Source of the DNA: an uncultured Acidimicrobiaceae bacterium
GTDB taxonomy: Bacteria; Actinomycetota; Acidimicrobiia; Acidimicrobiales; Microtrichaceae
Length of the DNA stretch: 37,157 bases
Direction of reading: 5' to 3'
NCBI GenBank assembly: GCA_937868025.1
Contig: CALMLJ010000540.1
Span: 1-37,157, forward strand
Part shown: piece by piece, positions 8,175 to 15,827 of the stretch
How the letters are laid out: every line of letters begins with the position of its first letter
Numbering within the stretch: position 1 is the first letter of the stretch
Program-made: the position numbers and the translations under genes
Notes under the pieces: model-generated
Database searches by the model: none
What the model was told of the DNA's origin: nothing
Seen by the model: only the letters and a program-made list of their open reading frames with translations

Positions 8175-9215
8175 ATGACCCGATCCCGCACGCTCGACCA
8201 CCCCGCCGCCGGCCTCGTCGTGGCCGTGCTGTCGGCGGCCACGTTCGGCATGAGCGGCACGTTCGCCCGCCCACTCCTGTCGTCGGGCTGGAGCCCCGGC
8301 GCCGCCGTCGCCGTGCGCACCGCGGTGGCCGGCGCAGTGCTCCTGCCCGCCGCCACGTGGTCGATGCGAGGCCGCAGCCGACTCCTGATCCGGGCGTGGC
8401 CCCGGCTCCTCGCCTTCGGCATCGTCGGCGTCGCCGGCGCGCAGCTCTGCTACTTCGCCGCGGTCGAACGGCTGCCGGTCGGCATCGCCATCCTCATCGA
8501 GTTCCTCGGCCCGGTGCTCCTGGTGATCGCCACGTCCGCGGCGCACCGAGCGTTCCCACCGCGACTCACGATCCTCGGAGCGGCCGTCGCCATCGGCGGG
8601 CTGTTCCTCGTGCTCGACCTCACCGGTTCGAGCGACCTCGACCCCCTCGGCGTCGCCTTCGCGCTCACCGCAGCCGTCGCCGTCGCCGGCTACTTCCACC
8701 TCGCCGGCCACGTCGCCGCCGACTCGCTCCCTCCGGTCGCGTTGGCGTCGGGCGGCCTCCTCACCGGCGCGGCGATCCTCGCTGTTGCCGGCATCACCGG
8801 CGTCCTCCCCTTCGACGCGACCACTGCCGACGTCGACCTGTTCGGCACGGCGCGGGCCTGGTGGGTGCCCATGGCCGTGATCGTCCTGGCATCGACGGCC
8901 TTCGCCTACGTGACCGGCATCCTGGCGGCAACGCTGCTGGGCGCGCGCGTCGCGTCGTTCGTCGCGCTGCTCGAGGTCCTGTTCGCCGTGGTCGCCGCGT
9001 GGGTGCTCCTCGACGAAGTGCCGACGATCATCCAAGGCTTCGGCGGCGCGCTGATCGTCGCCGGCGTGGCCCTCGTCCGGCTCGAGGGAACACCCGGCGA
9101 CGTTCCGGGTCCGACGTCAGGCGACCGCGGGCAGGACGTGCTCGGCGATGAGCCGAACGTGGTCGAGGTCGGCGAGGTCGAGCACTTGCAGGTAGCACCG
9201 CTCGGCCCCCGCTGA
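8175..9215 (+). CDS. EamA/DMT-family transporter
   Basis: A 346-residue drug/metabolite-type exporter with two EamA repeats and about ten hydrophobic segments, starting at HPAAGLVVAVLSAATFGMSG and ending near IIQGFGGALIVAGVALVRLEG. The ATG at 8175 (MTRSRTLDH) is preferred, with AAGGA just before it; the upstream extension is not hydrophobic or family-like. The last ~33 residues lie antisense to the end of the LLM oxidoreductase gene, with which it overlaps by 99 bases tail to tail, so the cytoplasmic tail is probably not conserved. Substrate unknown (family members export amino acids, purines or drugs). Divergent from the CGNR regulator. Confidence 0.9.
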   Translation: MTRSRTLDHPAAGLVVAVLSAATFGMSGTFARPLLSSGWSPGAAVAVRTAVAGAVLLPAATWSMRGRSRLLIRAWPRLLAFGIVGVAGAQLCYFAAVERLPVGIAILIEFLGPVLLVIATSAAHRAFPPRLTILGAAVAIGGLFLVLDLTGSSDLDPLGVAFALTAAVAVAGYFHLAGHVAADSLPPVALASGGLLTGAAILAVAGITGVLPFDATTADVDLFGTARAWWVPMAVIVLASTAFAYVTGILAATLLGARVASFVALLEVLFAVVAAWVLLDEVPTIIQGFGGALIVAGVALVRLEGTPGDVPGPTSGDRGQDVLGDEPNVVEVGEVEHLQVAPLGPR

Positions 9216-10046
9216 GGCCCACTCGCCCAGCCGGTCGACGATCTCGGCGGGAGTGCCGCACAACCCGTTCTGCCGGAGCTCGTCCACCTCTCGACCGATG
9301 GCGGCGGCGCGACGGGCGATCTCGGCGTCGTTCTCACCGACGCAGACGACCTGCGCGGCCGACGTCACGATCGTGCCGGGGTCGCGACCGATCGCCTCGC
9401 ACGCGGCGAGCACCCGGTCCCGGCCGGCCACGAAGTCGGCCAACGGGGCGAACGGCAGGTTCCACTCGGCCGCGTAGGCAGCCGCCAACCGCGGCGTGCG
9501 CGACTTGCCGCTACCGCCCATGACGATCGGCGGGCCGGGACGCTGCGTCGGCTTCGGCAACGCCGGCGAGTCGACGACGGTGTAGTGGTCGCCGGAAAAG
9601 GAGAAGGGCTCGTCGGCGGCCCACAGACCGGACACGATCGCGAGCTGCTCCTCCAACATGTCGAAGCGGACGCCGATCGGCTCGGGGTACGGGATGCCGT
9701 ACGCGGTGTGCTCGGCGTCGAACCAGCCGCTTCCCAGGCCCAGCTCGACCCGGCCGCCCGACATCTGGTCGACCTGTGCCACCGAGACGGCGAGCGGACC
9801 GGGCAATCGGAACGTCACGGGCGATACCAACGTGCCGAGGCGGATGGTGGTGGTGTCACGCGCCAGGCCGGCGAGCGTGATCCATGCGTCGGTCGGCCCG
9901 GGCAGCGGCGAGCCGTCACCCATGCGCAGGTAGTGGTCCGACCGGAAGAAGGCGTCGAAGCCCGACTCCTCAGCGACCAGAGCAACGGCCAGCAGGTCGT
10001 CGTAGCTCGCGCCTTGCTGGGGTTCGGTGAAGATGCGGAGCAGCAT
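9117..10046 (-). CDS. LLM-class F420-dependent oxidoreductase
   Basis: A 309-residue luciferase-like TIM-barrel protein beginning MLLRIFTEPQQGASYDDLL. Family signs are the FFRSDHYLRMG segment near residue 35-45, IRLGTLVSPVTFRLPGPLA, the loop GGRVELGLGSGWFDAEH, and PIVMGGSGKSRTPRLAA for the phosphate of the flavin. Actinobacterial members of this type (TIGR03560-like) use coenzyme F420; I infer F420 over FMN from that resemblance. It follows oxyR after 10 bases and may belong to the peroxide-response transcript, but TAGGCT seven bases before its ATG (overlapping the oxyR stop) could also be its own leaderless promoter. The 3' end overlaps the EamA gene by 99 bases. Confidence 0.92.
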   Translation of the reverse strand: MLLRIFTEPQQGASYDDLLAVALVAEESGFDAFFRSDHYLRMGDGSPLPGPTDAWITLAGLARDTTTIRLGTLVSPVTFRLPGPLAVSVAQVDQMSGGRVELGLGSGWFDAEHTAYGIPYPEPIGVRFDMLEEQLAIVSGLWAADEPFSFSGDHYTVVDSPALPKPTQRPGPPIVMGGSGKSRTPRLAAAYAAEWNLPFAPLADFVAGRDRVLAACEAIGRDPGTIVTSAAQVVCVGENDAEIARRAAAIGREVDELRQNGLCGTPAEIVDRLGEWASAGAERCYLQVLDLADLDHVRLIAEHVLPAVA

Positions 10047-10056
10047 GGCGCGCAGC

Positions 10057-11037
10057 CTACGACGCGCCGTCGACACCCGTTTCGTCCCGCGAGAGCGTGC
10101 GGGTTGTATCCCCTCGCGGGACAGAACCGGTGAGCGGGTGGACGAGGTCGGTCGGGAGATCGCGGAACTGCTCGGCCAGTTCGGGGAGGAACTCGCCGAA
10201 CGCCGTCGACCGACGCCAACACATGGCGATGGTCCGGCTGGGCACCGGCTCGGAGAACCGCAGGAGTGTGATGTTGTCCGATGGCGACACGGGAGGGCGC
10301 ACCGACAACTCCGGCAGGAGTGTGACCCCGACGCCGGCCGCGACCATCTGGCGCAACGTCTCGAGACTCGTGGCCCGGAACCCACTCCGCTCGCTCGCTC
10401 CGGCCAGCTGGCACACCGACAGGGCCTGGTCGCGCAGGCAGTGACCGTCCTCGAGGAGGAGCACACTCTCGCCGGACAGCGCGCCGATGTCGATCGGACC
10501 CACCGACGCGGCCAGCGGGTGGTCGTTGGGAACCGCCAGCAGGAACTCCTCGACGAACAACGGCTCGACGTGCAACTGATCGTCGTGGATCGGGAGGGCG
10601 AGCAGGCCGGCGTCGAGGTCGCCGTTGCGCAGGCGACGCAGCACCTCCTCGGTCTTCTCCTCCACCAGCAGGAGCTCGAGCTTGGGGAACCGTCGGCGGA
10701 CCTGGGGCACCACGTGAGGGAGGAGGTACGGCCCCAACGTCGGGAAGACCCCGAGCCGGACGGTGCCCGACTCGGGGTCGATGGCCCGACGGGCCAGCTC
10801 TCGGATGTTGTCGGCCTCCCGGAGGATGATCCGCGCCCGCTCGACGACTCGTTCGCCGGCATCGGTCAAGAGCACCTGGCGAGGGTTGCGTTCGAGCAGG
10901 TCGACCCCGAGCTCGGCCTCGAGCTTGCGGATCTGCGTCGACAACGTCGGCTGACCCACGTGGCAGATGTCGGCGGCGCGGCCGAAGTGGCGCTCGTCGG
11001 CGACGGCCACGAGGTAGCCGAGGTCGCGGAGATTCAT
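10057..11037 (-). CDS. oxyR: OxyR, peroxide-sensing LysR-type regulator
   Basis: A 326-residue LysR-family regulator: winged helix-turn-helix in residues 1-60 (MNLRDLGYLVAVADERHFGR), linker helix, and a two-lobed sensor domain. The redox pair is exact: DGHCLRDQALSVC gives C200 and C209, equivalent to C199 and C208 of E. coli OxyR, so it should form the activating disulfide on H2O2. About 25 residues beyond the usual end form a charged tail. It lies 18 bases after ahpF in the order ahpC-ahpF-oxyR, all leftward, so the sensor is likely co-expressed with its targets. A large palindrome upstream of ahpC (13391-13425) is the obvious operator candidate. Confidence 0.95.
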   Translation of the reverse strand: MNLRDLGYLVAVADERHFGRAADICHVGQPTLSTQIRKLEAELGVDLLERNPRQVLLTDAGERVVERARIILREADNIRELARRAIDPESGTVRLGVFPTLGPYLLPHVVPQVRRRFPKLELLLVEEKTEEVLRRLRNGDLDAGLLALPIHDDQLHVEPLFVEEFLLAVPNDHPLAASVGPIDIGALSGESVLLLEDGHCLRDQALSVCQLAGASERSGFRATSLETLRQMVAAGVGVTLLPELSVRPPVSPSDNITLLRFSEPVPSRTIAMCWRRSTAFGEFLPELAEQFRDLPTDLVHPLTGSVPRGDTTRTLSRDETGVDGAS

Positions 11038-11055
11038 CGGGTGAGGCGGGTCACG

Positions 11056-12651
11056 TCAGACCGAGGCCAACACCGTGTCGTCCGCCGCGGCCGGAGCCGA
11101 GGTGCGGATCAGGTGGTCGAAGGCGCTGAGCCCGGCGGTGGCACCGGCGCCCATGGCAATGACGATCTGCTTGTACGGCACCGTGGTGCAGTCACCGGCG
11201 GCGAACACGCCGGGCAGCGACGTCTGGCCCCGATCATCGATGACGATCTCGCCGCGAGGCGACAGCTCGATCGAACCCTGGAGCCACTCGGTGTTGGGCA
11301 GGAGGCCGATCTGCACGAAGATGCCGTCGAGGGCGACCTCGTGGGACGTGTCGTCGGTGCGGTCGGTGTACACGAGGCCGACGACCTTCTCGCCGTCACC
11401 ACGCACCTCGGTCGTGAGGGCGCTGACGATGATGTCGACGTTCGGGAGGCTGCGGAGCTTGCGCTGCAGCACCTCGTCGGCACGCAGGATGGAGTCGAAC
11501 TCGATGAGCGTCACATGGGCGACGACGCCGGCGAGGTCGATCGCGGCCTCCACGCCCGAGTTGCCGCCGCCGATGACGGCGACGCGCTTGCCCTTGAACA
11601 GCGGGCCGTCGCAGTGCGGGCAGTAGGTCACCCCCTTGTTGCGGTACTCGTTCTCGCCCGGCACGTTCATCGAACGCCAGCGGGCACCCGTCGACAGCAC
11701 GACCGACCGGGATTGCACCACGGCGCCGCTCTCCAGCTCGACGGTGACGAGCCCGCCGACCTCGGCGGCCGGCACGAGTCGCTTGGCCTTCTGGACGTTC
11801 ATGACGTCGACGTCGTACTCGTGCACGTGCTGCTCGAGTGCCGTCGCCAGCTTCGGGCCCTCGGTGTAGGGCACCGAGATGAAGTTCTCGATGGCCATGG
11901 TGTCGAGCACCTGACCGCCGAACCGCTCGGACACGACACCGGTGCTGATTCCCTTGCGAGCGGCATAGATCGCGGCCGCGGCGCCGGCAGGGCCACCGCC
12001 GACGACGAGCACCTCGAAGGCGTCCTTGGCGTCGATGCGTTCGGCCTCCCTGGCGGCGGCGCCCGAGTCGAGCCGGTTGACGATCTCCTCGATCGTCATG
12101 CGCCCCGAGCCCCATTCCTCACCGTTGAGGAACACGGTGGGCACGGCCATGACCTGGCGGGCCTCGGCCTCGGCGGGGAACACCGCACCGTCGATCGTGG
12201 TGCTCTTGATGTTGGGGTTGAGGGTGCTCATGAGGTTGAGCGCCTGCACCACGTCGGGGCAGTTCTGGCAGGTGAGCGAGACGAAGGTCTCGAACTCGAA
12301 GGTGCCCTCGAGCTCGCGCACCTGGGCGATGACCTCCTGGGTGGCCTTGGAGGGATGCCCGCCGACGTGGAGGAGTGCGAGCACGAGCGACGTGAACTCG
12401 TGACCCAGGGGAATGCCGGCGAACTCGACGGAGACGTCAGTGCCGAGGCGGTCGATCGTGAACGACGGCGCCCGGTTGGCGTTGCCGTCGCGGCGGTAGG
12501 TGATCTTGTCGGAGAGCGAGGCGATCTCGTCGAGGAGCTCGTTCAGCTCGGTCGACTTCGCGCCCTCGTCGAGGGTGGCCGTGAGCTCGATCGGCTGGGT
12601 GAGGTTCTGGAGGTGGGTCGACAGCTGGGCGGAGAGTGCGGGATCGAGCAT
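11056..12651 (-). CDS. ahpF: AhpF, alkyl hydroperoxide reductase flavoprotein subunit
   Basis: A 531-residue NADH:peroxiredoxin oxidoreductase, full length for the family (E. coli 521). Domains in order: a double thioredoxin-like N-terminal domain with redox pair C128/C131 (LTCQNC), an FAD domain starting [14 protein letters not shown] at about residue 215, a thioredoxin-reductase-type redox pair C344/C347 (TYCPHCDGP), an NAD domain ([14 protein letters not shown]), and the final FAD motif [15 protein letters not shown]. It passes electrons from NADH through both Cys pairs to AhpC. AAGGA is 8 bases before the ATG. It follows ahpC after 114 bases containing a long hairpin. AhpF rather than AhpD or thioredoxin as partner is less usual in actinobacteria than the AhpC/AhpD pairing of mycobacteria. 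Confidence 0.96.
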   Translation of the reverse strand: MLDPALSAQLSTHLQNLTQPIELTATLDEGAKSTELNELLDEIASLSDKITYRRDGNANRAPSFTIDRLGTDVSVEFAGIPLGHEFTSLVLALLHVGGHPSKATQEVIAQVRELEGTFEFETFVSLTCQNCPDVVQALNLMSTLNPNIKSTTIDGAVFPAEAEARQVMAVPTVFLNGEEWGSGRMTIEEIVNRLDSGAAAREAERIDAKDAFEVLVVGGGPAGAAAAIYAARKGISTGVVSERFGGQVLDTMAIENFISVPYTEGPKLATALEQHVHEYDVDVMNVQKAKRLVPAAEVGGLVTVELESGAVVQSRSVVLSTGARWRSMNVPGENEYRNKGVTYCPHCDGPLFKGKRVAVIGGGNSGVEAAIDLAGVVAHVTLIEFDSILRADEVLQRKLRSLPNVDIIVSALTTEVRGDGEKVVGLVYTDRTDDTSHEVALDGIFVQIGLLPNTEWLQGSIELSPRGEIVIDDRGQTSLPGVFAAGDCTTVPYKQIVIAMGAGATAGLSAFDHLIRTSAPAAADDTVLASV

Positions 12652-12697
12652 GGGGTGTCCTTTGGGAGAACGGTTCTTCGCGAACCCCGGGGGTTTT

Positions 12698-12737
12698 GTG
12701 CTGCGAGAAGCGACGCTGACGTCGCTCCTCGCAGCAC
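12698..12737 (-). other. Long hairpin between ahpC and ahpF
   Basis: A 10-bp arm (GTGCTGCGAG 12698-12707; CTCGCAGCAC 12728-12737) and a 7-bp arm (AGCGACG 12709-12715; CGTCGCT 12720-12726) stack around one A/C mismatch with a 4-base loop, giving a 17-pair stem. In the ahpC-ahpF transcript it is followed by AAAACCCC, not by U residues, so a simple intrinsic terminator is unlikely. A second small hairpin (GGTTC/GAACC, 12672-12686) lies nearer the ahpF ribosome site. It probably serves as a partial terminator, processing site or 3'-end stabiliser giving more AhpC than AhpF. Confidence 0.7.
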
Positions 12738-12765
12738 AGAAGCCCGAGGGAGGGTGGGGGCAGGA

Positions 12766-13329
12766 TCAGATCTTGCCGACGAGGTCGAGCGACGGGGCCA
12801 GGGTGGCCTCACCCTCTTCCCACTTGGCGGGGCAGACCTCGCCGGGGTGGGAGGCCACGTACTGGGCGGCCTTGACCTTGCGGAGGAGCTCCGCAGCGTT
12901 GCGGCCGATGCCTTCGGCGGTGATCTCGAGGAACTGGATGACGCCCTCGGGATCGATGAGGAACGTGCCACGGTCGGCGAGGCCGACACCGGGACGCATC
13001 ACGTCGAAGTTGGTCGTGATGACGCCGTTCGGGTCGCCGATCATCGGGTACGTGATCTTGCCGATGGTCTCGGAGGTCTCGTGCCAGGCCTTGTGGGTGA
13101 AGTGGGTGTCGGTGGAGACCGAGTACACCTCGACGCCGAGCGCCTGGAACGCTGCGTAGTTGTCGGCCATGTCGCCGAGTTCGGTGGGGCAGACGAACGT
13201 GAAGTCGGCCGGGTAGAAGAACACGATCGACCACTTGCCCTTCAGGTCGGAGTCGCTCACCTGGACGAATTCGCCGTTGTGGAAGGCGGTGGCCTCGAAG
13301 GGAAGGATTTCGGTGTTGATCAGTGCCAT
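12766..13329 (-). CDS. ahpC: AhpC, 2-Cys peroxiredoxin
   Basis: A 187-residue typical 2-Cys peroxiredoxin of the E. coli AhpC type, exactly the usual length. Peroxidatic C47 is in [13 protein letters not shown] and resolving C166 in [10 protein letters not shown]; the start [11 protein letters not shown] is the canonical N-terminus. It reduces H2O2, peroxynitrite and organic peroxides, and is re-reduced by AhpF encoded next. The C-terminus ends SLDLVGKI, as in sensitive bacterial AhpC. It is first in the leftward ahpC-ahpF-oxyR block, with a clear promoter (13372-13400) and probable OxyR operator upstream, and GAGGA before its ATG. Confidence 0.97.
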   Translation of the reverse strand: MALINTEILPFEATAFHNGEFVQVSDSDLKGKWSIVFFYPADFTFVCPTELGDMADNYAAFQALGVEVYSVSTDTHFTHKAWHETSETIGKITYPMIGDPNGVITTNFDVMRPGVGLADRGTFLIDPEGVIQFLEITAEGIGRNAAELLRKVKAAQYVASHPGEVCPAKWEEGEATLAPSLDLVGKI

Positions 13330-13371
13330 TGGGAGATTCCTCGCTGGTTGGATGGCTGGGGGTACGAGGTC

Positions 13372-13400
13372 AATCTAGGCAGTCCCGTGTGATCGTTCAA
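13372..13400 (-). promoter_or_regulatory. Promoter of ahpC
   Basis: Read leftward, TTGAAC (13395-13400) and TAGATT (13372-13377) are separated by exactly 17 bases, a good sigma-70 type -35/-10 pair, giving a start near 13365 and a leader of about 35 bases to the ahpC ATG. The -35 hexamer lies inside one arm of the palindrome at 13391-13425, the arrangement expected when OxyR activates by touching RNA polymerase. Confidence 0.6.
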
Positions 13401-13425
13401 ATCGAATGATTCGATGTGATCGATC
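13391..13425. promoter_or_regulatory. 35-bp palindrome, candidate OxyR operator
   Basis: Centred on base 13408, the two 17-base arms (13391-13407 and 13409-13425) match at 15 of 17 positions as an inverted repeat; the inner 15 bases, ATCGAATGATTCGAT, are a perfect palindrome. It contains the half-site pattern ATCG-N7-CGAT, which has the spacing of the OxyR ATAG-N7-CTAT element, with outer ATCG (13392) and CGAT (13421) copies about one helical turn away, fitting a tetramer on four half-sites. It overlaps the ahpC -35 box and lies between ahpC and a divergent flavoprotein gene. Confidence 0.6.
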
Positions 13426-13511
13426 GTTTCTGTCAATCTCTGTTCGCCAAGGGCGACACTCGGCAACCTGAGCCCCGACCGAACCGGCGCGCTCTGGCAG
13501 AATCCCGGCCC

Positions 13512-14963
13512 ATGGCATCCACTGACGACGGTCGTTCCGCACTCGCCCCGGTCCCCGCCGCGGACGTCGACCGATGGGACCTCGACACGGACGTGATCGT
13601 CGTCGGCCTCGGCTGCGCCGGTGCCAGCGCGGCCATCGAGGCGGCTGCCGCCGGAGTCGACGTGACCGTGCTCGAGGCGGCAGCGATGGGCGGGGGCACC
13701 TCGGCGATGTCGGGCGGCATCATCTACCTCGGCGGCGGCACCCCCGTTCAACAGGCCTGCGGGTACGAGGACTCCCCCGAGAACATGGAGGCATTCCTGA
13801 CCGCCGCCTGTGGTCCGGGCGTCGACGCGGCGAAGGTTCGTGCCTACTGCGAGGACAGCGTCGGGCACTTCCACTGGCTCGTCGAGCACGGCGTCCCCTT
13901 CGAGCACTCCTACTTTCCCGAGCACGACCGTGAGCCACCCGACACGTCGGGTCTGGTCTTCAGCGGGGGCGAGGATTCGTGGCCGTTCAACGAGCTGGCC
14001 ACCCCGGTGCCTCGCGGTCACCACCCGGCCCACGCCGACGCTGCCGGCGGGTTCCTCATGCAGCGGCTGATCGAAGCGGTCGCCCGCTCGGGAGCGACGA
14101 CGGTCACCGACGCCGCGGTGCAACGACTCGTCGTCGACGACGGCGTGGTCGTCGGGGTCGAGATGACCGTCGACGGCGAGCACCGACATGCCCGGGCCCG
14201 ACGCGGCGTGGTGCTCACCGCCGGCGGGTTCACCTTCAACACGACGATGGTCGAGGAGCACTGCGCACCGGCCCTTCGGTGCAATGTCCCGATCGGCACA
14301 CCCCACGACGACGGCCGGGCCATCCGCATGGCGATGGGTGTCGGCGCGACGACGATCGGCATGGACCACCTCGAGGTCGGCATCCCGCTCGCTCCACCCC
14401 GGAGCGTCGTCCGCGGCATCATCGTGAACGCCGCCGGCGAACGGTTCATGAACGAGGACACCTACGCCGGCCGACTCGGGCAGGAGTTCCTCCTCCGCCA
14501 GGACGGCCGCGTGTACTGGGTCCACGACGACGAGACGTTCGCCGTCAACATCGCCGGCTACAAGCCCCGGTGGGTCGCGGAGACCGCGGCCGAGCTGGAG
14601 ACCGAGATCGGCCTGCCGGCCGGCTCGCTCGAGGCCACGCTCGATCGGTACAACCGTCGCGCCGAGCTCGGCGAGGACCCCCAGCACCACAAGGCGGCCG
14701 AGTACGTCGTCCCCCTGCGGCCCCCCTACGGCGTCGTCGACCTCGGGGTCGACCGCAGCTACTACGCCACGTTCACGCTGGGCGGACTGTCGACGACACC
14801 GGCCGGCGAGGTGGTGTCGGCCAGCGGCGAACCGGTTGGGGGGCTCTTCGCCGCAGGCCGGACGACGGCCGGCATCGCCGCCGCCGGCTACGTGAGCGGG
14901 ATCTCCCTCGGCGACGGCACCTACTTCGGTCGCCGCGCCGGCCGGAGCGCTGCGGGCAACTGA
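13512..14963 (+). CDS. FAD-dependent dehydrogenase (fumarate reductase/ketosteroid dehydrogenase flavoprotein family)
   Basis: A 483-residue flavoprotein of the FAD-binding-2 family. It starts at MASTDDGRSALAPVPAA; the Rossmann motif is VIVVGLGCAGASAAIEAA, followed by GGGTSAMSGGIIYLGGGT and C-terminal GGLFAAGRTTAGIAAAGYVSG. Those loops resemble 3-ketosteroid delta-dehydrogenases and fumarate-reductase-like enzymes. GFTFNTTMVEEHCP-type and RFMNEDTYAGR segments are seen in the family's cap and active-site region. The natural substrate is unclear; a steroid or an unsaturated acid is plausible. It is divergent from ahpC and convergent with the SDR gene, 29 bases away. Confidence 0.88.
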   Translation: MASTDDGRSALAPVPAADVDRWDLDTDVIVVGLGCAGASAAIEAAAAGVDVTVLEAAAMGGGTSAMSGGIIYLGGGTPVQQACGYEDSPENMEAFLTAACGPGVDAAKVRAYCEDSVGHFHWLVEHGVPFEHSYFPEHDREPPDTSGLVFSGGEDSWPFNELATPVPRGHHPAHADAAGGFLMQRLIEAVARSGATTVTDAAVQRLVVDDGVVVGVEMTVDGEHRHARARRGVVLTAGGFTFNTTMVEEHCAPALRCNVPIGTPHDDGRAIRMAMGVGATTIGMDHLEVGIPLAPPRSVVRGIIVNAAGERFMNEDTYAGRLGQEFLLRQDGRVYWVHDDETFAVNIAGYKPRWVAETAAELETEIGLPAGSLEATLDRYNRRAELGEDPQHHKAAEYVVPLRPPYGVVDLGVDRSYYATFTLGGLSTTPAGEVVSASGEPVGGLFAAGRTTAGIAAAGYVSGISLGDGTYFGRRAGRSAAGN

Positions 14964-14992
14964 ACCCCTCAGGGATCCTCGAAGCCCCGGCG

Positions 14993-15826
14993 CTACTTCC
15001 GCTGCCGCTTCGCCCCGTTGATCAGCAGACGTTGGTAGAACCCGGCGGGGAGTCGGGAGACCAGGTCGAACACCTTCGCATCGGGCCCGATGAGCGCGCG
15101 GCGCTTGTTCTTCTCGACCGCCGCGAGGATCTGCTTCGCCGCCTTGGACGGCTTCGTCATCGCGATCTTCTCGAACATGTCGCCCGGGTCGCCGACATCG
15201 CCGGACAGCTCGGCGGTCGCTTCGTCGACGCGGGCGTTGCGGGCGATGTTGGTCTTGATACCACCGGGGTGGATCGTCGTCGCCGACACGCCGCTGTCGT
15301 CGATCTCGAGCTCGATGCGCAGCGCGTCGGTGAACCCGCGCACGGCGAACTTCGCAGCGTTGTACGCCGACTGCGTGGGAATGCTCACGAGGCCGAACAC
15401 GCTGGAGATGTTGATCACGTGGCCGTCGCCCGACGCCTTGAGATGCGGCAGGAACGCCTGGGTGCCGTGGACGACGCCCCAGAAGTTGATGCTCATGAGC
15501 CACTCGAAGTCCTCGATCGACATCGACTCGACGACCGCTCCCAGGGCGACGCCGGCGTTGTTGAAGATGAGGTTGACCTTGCCGTGCTCGTCGGCGACCT
15601 GGTCGGCCCACTCGAACATGGCGTCGCGGTCGGACACGTCGAGCACGAGGGACGACACCTTGACCCCGTAGCCCTCGCAGAGGCTCACGGTCTCGGCGAG
15701 CCCGACCTCGTCGACGTCGGACAACGCGAGCGACGCGCCGCGCTTGGCCAGCTCGACGGCGAGCGCTCGGCCGATGCCCGAACCCGCCCCCGTGATCGCT
15801 GCGACCTTGCCGTCGAAGTTCTCCAT
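14993..15826 (-). CDS. Short-chain dehydrogenase/reductase (SDR), SadH-like
   Basis: A 277-residue classical SDR. Cofactor motif TGAGSGIG is at 12-19, NNAG at 89-92, and the catalytic Ser141/142, Tyr155 and Lys159 are in place (SSVFGLVSIPTQSAYNAAKF). D37 after the second strand suggests NAD(H) preference. The C-terminal KRRALIGPDAKVFDLVSRLPAGF is typical of the mycobacterial SadH-like group that acts on long-chain or lipid alcohols and ketones. Its ATG lies one base after the stop of the monooxygenase gene, so the two are translationally coupled; the alcohol/ketone made or used here may be the monooxygenase substrate. Confidence 0.95.
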   Translation of the reverse strand: MENFDGKVAAITGAGSGIGRALAVELAKRGASLALSDVDEVGLAETVSLCEGYGVKVSSLVLDVSDRDAMFEWADQVADEHGKVNLIFNNAGVALGAVVESMSIEDFEWLMSINFWGVVHGTQAFLPHLKASGDGHVINISSVFGLVSIPTQSAYNAAKFAVRGFTDALRIELEIDDSGVSATTIHPGGIKTNIARNARVDEATAELSGDVGDPGDMFEKIAMTKPSKAAKQILAAVEKNKRRALIGPDAKVFDLVSRLPAGFYQRLLINGAKRQRK

Positions 15827-15827
15827 G

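Noticed and set aside
12698..12737. Intrinsic terminator after ahpC
   Set aside because: The stem is strong, but in the direction of transcription it is followed by A and C residues, not U; kept as a hairpin of unknown role.
10027..13392. A very long open frame (1121 codons) on the + strand
   Set aside because: It is exactly antisense to oxyR, ahpF and ahpC, whose motifs are unmistakable; long antisense frames are expected in GC-rich DNA with strong third-position bias.
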